10,987 nt of DNA from Spirochaetota bacterium (GTDB taxonomy: Bacteria; Spirochaetota; B62-G9; DRHN01), in NCBI GenBank assembly GCA_023136305.1, contig JAGLSF010000044.1:1-10987 (forward strand), given 5' to 3'. Made by a program: the position numbers and the translations under genes. Shown here one piece after another: positions 6,806 through 10,987 of the stretch; positions within the stretch are counted from its first letter, which is position 1, and every line of letters starts with the position of its first letter. The notes beneath the pieces are model-generated. The model was given only the letters and a program-made list of their open reading frames with translations. It had not been told where the DNA came from and ran no database searches.

Positions 6806-7083
6806 GTAACGTAACTACCTCTGGTCTGGTGCTGACAAAATTTTAGTATAGAACATTGTAAGTTTTCAAGGAAATCGGTGTTATTTTTAGAAATATTTGA
6901 GAAAAATAGGGAAAAAAGTACCTAGTTGTGGGATAATAGTACTTACAAAAAGGGAGATGTTTGGTGTTTTTTTCCGCGGTCGAAAACAGGTTGTTTTAAG
7001 TTTAAGAATAGAAAGAGATATGAGATACAGATGACAAGCCTATCGCGGCATCAATATTGCACTGTTATAAGCGGAGAACCGGT
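6806..7083. other. AT-rich divergent intergenic region
   Basis: This 278-base stretch between the small minus-strand gene and the kinase operon is clearly more AT-rich than the genes around it, especially 6830-7020. It should hold the promoters for both directions. CTGACA (6832-6837) and TTGAGA (6897-6902) are possible -35 boxes and GATAAT (6932-6937) a possible -10 box, but none pair at normal spacing, so I do not name a promoter. No convincing sigma-54 site (GG and GC ten bases apart with flanks) was found on the + strand. An inverted repeat at 6916-6944 is listed separately. Confidence 0.5.
6916..6944. repeat. Inverted repeat upstream of the kinase operon
   Basis: AAGTAC (6916-6921) and GTACTT (6939-6944) are perfect inverse copies. 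Allowing one bulged C, the arms extend to AAGTACCTA (6916-6924) and TAGTACTT (6937-6944) around a 12-base centre that includes GGATAAT. It lies about 140 bases before the kinase start. It could be a regulator binding site or a hairpin in a long leader; nothing decides between these. Confidence 0.35.
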
Positions 7084-8286
7084 ATGGGGAAGAAACTCTG
7101 TATTAGAAACAAGATTCTCATTGCATTTTTCATATTGATTGCGGTTGACCTGGGGGTTTTGTTCCTTCTCGAGAAACAGACCGAAAAGGATTTTTTACGT
7201 AATCAAAATGATTACAGAGAACTGTTAACATCAAATTCACCCTTCAATGTTATTCTGACTGGTGACCTGCAGAGCAGTTTTTATTTCAACCGCAGTGTGT
7301 CAGCGATGGAGGCGCGCAGTTTAACCGCTGCCTCTGTAGGGATGTACAGACAGTTCAGGAACCGGGTATTCATGCTCTTTGGTATCTCTCTACTTCTCGG
7401 TATTGGGTTTGCACTCTATCTTGCACGAAGAGTGACGCAGCCTGTGCTGCAGCTCACCGAAGGTACGGATGAAATCACAAGACACACTCTGAAAGAGAGA
7501 ATAATACTTCCAGAGTGTGTGAAAATCGGCGCGCTCATTGATTCGATACAGAACATGAAAAAGGATTTCATAGCCCGAGAAGAGGAAAACAGCAGACATA
7601 AAAGTGTTGAAATTACGAAAAACCTTGCTGCTGGAGTAGCACATGAAATAAAAAATCCAATCAACACTGTCGGGCTGACGGTTGAGTATTTACAGGCAAA
7701 CCTGAGTCCGGAGGATCCGGAAAAGCGGTACGAGTTTTTTAAACTCTCCGATAACATGAAGGATCAGTTGAAAAGAATAAACCGAATCGTCGAGGGATTC
7801 CTGCGGCTCACAAAACCAAGCGTCTATAATTTCAAACCGGAAGATGTCAATTCCTTGATCAGGGACACTGTCACGCTCTATGAACCTGAAATTATCAAGG
7901 AAGGTGTACAGATTCACATGGAGCTGGGCGCAGACCTGCCCAGTGTGAAAGTCGATCGAGACAAGCTGAATCAGGTGTTTTCAAACCTCATTCTGAATGC
8001 CATAGAGGCCCTATCGCGGGGCGGCAACATAACGATAAGCAGTACCCGAAGCAACAATAAAACCATTGAGGTGAATGTTTCAGATAATGGTATTGGGATT
8101 GGAGATGAGAACCTGAATAATATTTTCAGCCCCTATTATACGACGAAGAAACAGGGATTTGGTCTTGGACTTTCCCTAACGCACAACATCATTCACAAAC
8201 ACCGCGGCAGAATAACAGTTTCGAGTGAGAAGGGGGTCGGCACTCGATTCACGATACAATTACCGGTGGAATCTCTTGATGAATAA
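7084..8286 (+). CDS. Membrane sensor histidine kinase (NtrB/ZraS-like, HAMP)
   Basis: From the ATG at 7084 the protein has 400 residues: a first membrane helix (about 10-29), a short extracytoplasmic loop of about 65 residues, a second membrane helix (about 95-114), a HAMP linker (115-165), a dimerisation domain with AAGVAHEIKNPIN (His187 as phosphoacceptor) and an ATPase domain. The ATPase motifs are intact: NLILNAIEAL (N box, Asn305), DNGIGI (334-339), a YYTTKKQGFGLGLSL segment (351-365) and GVGTRFTI near the end. It should autophosphorylate and pass phosphate to the adjacent activator. The small loop hints at a membrane or envelope signal, but the ligand is unknown. The 7084 start is chosen over an in-frame TTG nine codons upstream because GGAG (7073-7076) lies seven bases before it. 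Its last 8 bases overlap the next gene. Confidence 0.93.
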   Translation: MGKKLCIRNKILIAFFILIAVDLGVLFLLEKQTEKDFLRNQNDYRELLTSNSPFNVILTGDLQSSFYFNRSVSAMEARSLTAASVGMYRQFRNRVFMLFGISLLLGIGFALYLARRVTQPVLQLTEGTDEITRHTLKERIILPECVKIGALIDSIQNMKKDFIAREEENSRHKSVEITKNLAAGVAHEIKNPINTVGLTVEYLQANLSPEDPEKRYEFFKLSDNMKDQLKRINRIVEGFLRLTKPSVYNFKPEDVNSLIRDTVTLYEPEIIKEGVQIHMELGADLPSVKVDRDKLNQVFSNLILNAIEALSRGGNITISSTRSNNKTIEVNVSDNGIGIGDENLNNIFSPYYTTKKQGFGLGLSLTHNIIHKHRGRITVSSEKGVGTRFTIQLPVESLDE

Positions 8287-9673
8287 AAATGTTCTTATCA
8301 TAGATGACGAAGAGGCGCAGGCCAATATCATTGCAAATATACTTGAAAAAGAGGGGTTCAGTGTCGAAAAGGGATACTCAGCGGAGGAAGCGCTCAATGC
8401 TGTTGGAAAGAAGGAGTTCAGCGTGATGCTCGTCGATCTGAAAATGCCCGGCATGGGAGGGCTCGCTTTTTTGAAGCAGATCAAAGAGCAAGGATCCAAT
8501 GCCAATGTAATCATCATGACTGCGTACGGTACCATTGAAACTGCGGTCGAAGCCATGAAAAACGGTGCCTTCGATTATATAACGAAGCCCTTTGGGAAAG
8601 ACGAACTCCTCATCAATATGGAGCGGGCCATCAACGCCTTCAACCTGTACCATCAGAATATTCGCCTTAAGGAGGAACTGGAAACCCTCTATGAGGGGCA
8701 AAAGATAATCGGTAAGAGTGAAGCCATTCAGAGAATCCATGAACTCATACAGAAGGTTGCTGACACGGAAAATGCGAACGTTCTGATCACAGGGGAGAGC
8801 GGCACTGGGAAGGAACTGGTTGCTCGAGCGATTCATGGGAACAGCCGCAGGTATGACATGCCCTTTGTTGCTGTGAACTGTTCGGCAATCCCAGTAAATC
8901 TGCTAGAAAGCGAGCTCTTCGGGTATGAGAAGGGAGCCTTCACCGGTGCAGTTTCACGCCGTGAAGGAAAGTTCAAACGTGCCAATGGGGGCAGCCTGTT
9001 TCTTGATGAGATTGCCGACATGCCCCTCAACATGCAGGCCAAGCTCCTCCGGGTGATTCAGGATGGGGAGGTTACACCGGTCGGGGGTGACGATCCGGAA
9101 AGGGTGGATATACGCATCATCTCGGCTACCAACAGTGATATTGGGGAGGTGGTCAAGAGGGGAGCGTTCAGGGATGACCTGTTTTATCGACTGAACGTCG
9201 TTCCCATTCATATTCCCTCTTTACGGGAGCGTAGAGAGGATATACCCGTACTCATTGAGCATATCAAGAACAACCTGAACAGAAAACTGAAGAAGAACAT
9301 TGAGAACATACCCGAGGAAATACTGAACAGATTGAAGACGTATCATTTCCCCGGCAATATTCGTGAGCTTGAGAACATTATGGAGAGGGCATTCATTCTG
9401 GCGGATAACAATCGGCTGAGTGTCGAGCTGTTTCCGCTTCCCGAGCATGCTTCACAACGTTCATCTTCCATCGAGAATGGATTGTCACTTAAGGACATAT
9501 CAAAACAGGCCCGTGAAGAAGTGGAGCGCGATGTCATCGTCAACGTACTCAATGAAACCAACTGGAACAGGGTTAAAACAGCTCATATCCTGAAAGTAGA
9601 TTACAAGACACTGCGTCAGAAGATCAAAGAACTGAATATATCGCCGCAATACGGTAACGGAAGGAGAGCCTAA
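8279..9673 (+). CDS. NtrC-family sigma-54-dependent response regulator
   Basis: The 464-residue protein has three domains. The receiver (1-120) has Asp10 and Glu11 after the first strand, Asp53 as phosphoacceptor in LVDLKMPGMGG, Thr81 and Lys103. The AAA+ domain (about 142-375) shows Walker A GESGTGKE (172-179), the sigma-54-contacting GAFTGA loop (219-224), Walker B SLFLDEIADM (239-248) and the FRDDLFYRLNVVPI region with arginine fingers. A Fis-type helix-turn-helix lies at about 416-452 (NWNRVKTAHILKVDYKTLRQKI). It should bind upstream sites and remodel sigma-54 polymerase when phosphorylated by the kinase encoded just before it. The ATG at 8279 is chosen because GGTGGA (8265-8270) lies eight bases upstream and the receiver starts at once; an in-frame codon 18 residues earlier has no support. 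Its TAA overlaps the sigma-factor ATG by one base. Confidence 0.95.
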   Translation: MNKNVLIIDDEEAQANIIANILEKEGFSVEKGYSAEEALNAVGKKEFSVMLVDLKMPGMGGLAFLKQIKEQGSNANVIIMTAYGTIETAVEAMKNGAFDYITKPFGKDELLINMERAINAFNLYHQNIRLKEELETLYEGQKIIGKSEAIQRIHELIQKVADTENANVLITGESGTGKELVARAIHGNSRRYDMPFVAVNCSAIPVNLLESELFGYEKGAFTGAVSRREGKFKRANGGSLFLDEIADMPLNMQAKLLRVIQDGEVTPVGGDDPERVDIRIISATNSDIGEVVKRGAFRDDLFYRLNVVPIHIPSLRERREDIPVLIEHIKNNLNRKLKKNIENIPEEILNRLKTYHFPGNIRELENIMERAFILADNNRLSVELFPLPEHASQRSSSIENGLSLKDISKQAREEVERDVIVNVLNETNWNRVKTAHILKVDYKTLRQKIKELNISPQYGNGRRA

Positions 9674-10452
9674 TGGCCAGATCAAACGGCAACAAGAATA
9701 CTGTTCAAATATACCTGAAGCAGATAGAAGGAATCAAAGTCCTTTCCCGCGAAGAGGAAGGCTACTTCGCACGCAAAGCTGAAAAGGGAGATAAATCGGC
9801 AAAGGAAAAACTTATCACCTCAAACCTGCGGTTCGTGGTGAGCATTGCTGTGAAGTATCAGAATCTGGGACTTCCCCTGATGGACCTCATCAACGAGGGA
9901 AACATGGGACTGATGAGGGCAGTAGGCAAGTTCGACGTGGAGAAGGGATTCAAGTTCATATCCTATGCCCGGTGGTGGATCAGACACTACATCCTCAAGG
10001 CGATCTTCGAGCAGTCCACCTCCATAAAGCTTCCATTGAAATATGCCACGCAGCTGTCAAAACGGGACACTGAAGAAGGCGAGACGGAGATGGTGCAGAA
10101 GCTGAAGCAGATATACCGCCCGGTGTCGCTGGATCAGAAGCTTTCGGAAGATGGAAATTCAGATACCATTCTCGACCTTGTGGATGACAGCCGGTATGAA
10201 GTTCCCGAAAAGGTAGTCATGGAGAAGAACCTTCGTGAGATCATAAACGATGTTATGAAGAAGCTCAAACCCATCGAACACGATGTGATAAGCAGGCATT
10301 TTGGCCTGAACGGAAAGCGCCCCCTCACCCTCAAGGAAATCGGGGAGAAGTATAATCTCACGAAGGAACGGATCCGCCAGATCGAGCACATAGCCCTCGA
10401 CAAGCTGAAATACCCCATGCTGAAGCGCAGGGTACTTGATTTTGTGGAATGA
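9673..10452 (+). CDS. Sigma-70-family RNA polymerase sigma factor with shortened region 3
   Basis: The 259-residue protein has region 1.2 (NTVQIYLKQIEG, about 9-20), a strong region 2 (NLRFVVSIAVKYQ, LMDLINEGNMGLMRAV, KFISYARWWIRHYILKAI, about 51-111), a region 3.2-like finger (PVSLDQKLSEDGNSDTILDL, 150-169) and region 4 with a helix-turn-helix (LTLKEIGEKYNLTKERIRQIE, about 218-238). It has no region 1.1. Only about 28 residues separate IKLPLK (118-123) from RPVSLD (149-154), where housekeeping sigma factors have about 50; the region 3.1 helices appear to be missing. It is therefore an alternative (group 2/3-like) sigma factor, not RpoD. The start is supported by AAGGAG (9661-9666) six bases upstream and by one-base overlap with the activator stop, so it is translated with the kinase-activator pair. 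Its regulon cannot be predicted. Confidence 0.9.
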   Translation: MARSNGNKNTVQIYLKQIEGIKVLSREEEGYFARKAEKGDKSAKEKLITSNLRFVVSIAVKYQNLGLPLMDLINEGNMGLMRAVGKFDVEKGFKFISYARWWIRHYILKAIFEQSTSIKLPLKYATQLSKRDTEEGETEMVQKLKQIYRPVSLDQKLSEDGNSDTILDLVDDSRYEVPEKVVMEKNLREIINDVMKKLKPIEHDVISRHFGLNGKRPLTLKEIGEKYNLTKERIRQIEHIALDKLKYPMLKRRVLDFVE

Positions 10453-10476
10453 CAACGGGACGTCTGGGGTATACAG

Positions 10477-10987
10477 GTGAGTGAACAGTACGATCAGTAC
10501 CGCATGCGGTTTGACAGAGCAGCGGGGAAGTCACTGAGCGTTGCGCGGGGCAGAGGTGCTGTTTCCTCCGTGTCCCGAGAGACTACAGGGTTGGCCATCG
10601 ATGTGCTCAAGGACGGAGGAAACGCCTTTGACGCTGCATTCGTGCTTGCCTTCGCCCTGGCTGTGTGCCATCCGCAGGCGGGTAATCTCGGCGGTGGCGG
10701 GTATCTCATTTTCAAAGAGTCACATAGTGATGTACCCGTGGTGTATAACTACCGTGAGAGGTCATCTGCAAACGCGAAGCGCGAAGATTTCCTCAATGAC
10801 AGAGGCGAAGTAGATCCCGAGTTAACCGCATTCGGCCCCCCTTCCGTATGTGTTCCCGGAACAGTACAGGCATTTTTTTTCCTTCAACAACGATACGGTG
10901 TTCGCAAAACCGAAGACCTTCTCGGGCTTCTTGCGGATTTAGCAAGACGGGGATGCAGAATTACCGACTATCAGGCACAATGTTTGA
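10477..10987 (+). CDS. ggt: Gamma-glutamyltransferase, N-terminal part (cut by window edge)
   Basis: An open frame without stop runs from GTG at 10477 to the window end (170 full codons). It shows gamma-glutamyltransferase N-terminal hallmarks: RGAVSSVSRETTG, then DGGNAFDAA, HPQAGNLGGGGYLIF, a YNYRERS segment matching the substrate-binding Arg region, and FGPPSVCVPGTVQAF. Enzymes of this family transfer or hydrolyse the gamma-glutamyl group of glutathione and related compounds and mature by self-cleavage before a threonine that would lie beyond this window. No signal peptide is visible between the start and the first conserved motif (about 30 residues, polar), unlike most periplasmic members. 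TGGGGT (10465-10470) precedes the GTG by six bases; the in-frame ATG at 10504 has no ribosome binding site. The gene follows the sigma factor by 24 bases, so it is probably in the same transcript. Confidence 0.88.
   Translation, partial: MSEQYDQYRMRFDRAAGKSLSVARGRGAVSSVSRETTGLAIDVLKDGGNAFDAAFVLAFALAVCHPQAGNLGGGGYLIFKESHSDVPVVYNYRERSSANAKREDFLNDRGEVDPELTAFGPPSVCVPGTVQAFFFLQQRYGVRKTEDLLGLLADLARRGCRITDYQAQCL

Noticed and set aside
6963..6977. Possible sigma-54 site (TTGG...CCGC) before the kinase gene.
   Set aside because: The GG and GC are 11 bases apart rather than 10 and the flanks do not match TGGCAC/TTGC.
6926..7138. A 70-residue + strand open frame running from the intergenic region into the kinase gene.
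   Set aside because: It begins with TTG without a ribosome binding site, has an odd composition and overlaps the kinase start in another frame.
8378..8836. A 152-residue minus-strand open frame.
   Set aside because: It is antisense to the receiver and AAA+ domains of the NtrC-type regulator, whose motifs are intact.
10541..10813. A 90-residue + strand open frame near the right end.
   Set aside because: It lies out of frame inside the gamma-glutamyltransferase gene, whose conserved motifs clearly define the true frame.

Overview
The window is a bacterial chromosomal segment of moderate GC content (roughly half by eye). It is densely coded, mostly on the + strand, and shows no insertion sequence, CRISPR array, tRNA or rRNA gene, or prophage gene. 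A Gram-negative lineage that uses sigma-54 is suggested by three things: an NtrC-type activator with an intact GAFTGA loop, a membrane histidine kinase of the NtrB/ZraS type, and a secreted protein of LPP20/FlgT-like character. The phylum cannot be fixed from the sequence alone. A spirochaete or a deltaproteobacterium-like (Desulfobacterota) lineage is my low-confidence guess.

Left part (1-3723): a class I PLP-dependent aminotransferase (aspartate aminotransferase type) follows a recognisable promoter. Next come a two-domain VOC (glyoxalase-fold) protein, a Nudix hydrolase, and a secreted protein whose start codon lies inside the end of the Nudix gene. A 15-bp perfect palindrome sits just after a -10-like hexamer in the short gap before the Nudix gene.

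Middle (3735-6805): rpmB, encoding a four-cysteine (zinc-type) ribosomal protein L28, is on the minus strand and converges on the secreted-protein gene. On the + strand follow two small acidic proteins of unknown function. The first is built from an internal duplication; the second only faintly recalls YbjN-like chaperone folds. After them comes a 509-residue hybrid signalling protein: a receiver-like N-terminus without the usual acidic pair, a dimerisation domain with its His, a kinase ATPase domain whose N, G1 and G2 boxes are all degenerate, and a fully equipped C-terminal receiver. A small minus-strand protein of unknown function (6566-6805) closes this part.

Right part (7084-10987): a tightly packed run holds a membrane sensor kinase, an NtrC-type sigma-54 activator (8-base overlap), a sigma-70-family sigma factor (stop and start share one base), and the start of a gamma-glutamyltransferase gene cut by the window edge. 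The simplest reading is that the kinase phosphorylates the activator and that the sigma factor is made together with them, so one locus joins sigma-54-dependent and sigma-70-type control. The sigma factor is unusual because the stretch between regions 2.4 and 3.2 is about half the usual length, leaving no room for a normal sigma-3 helical domain.

The best candidates for something undescribed are the degenerate-ATPase hybrid protein, the sigma factor lacking domain 3 in a kinase/NtrC operon, and the small duplicated protein at 4094-4363.
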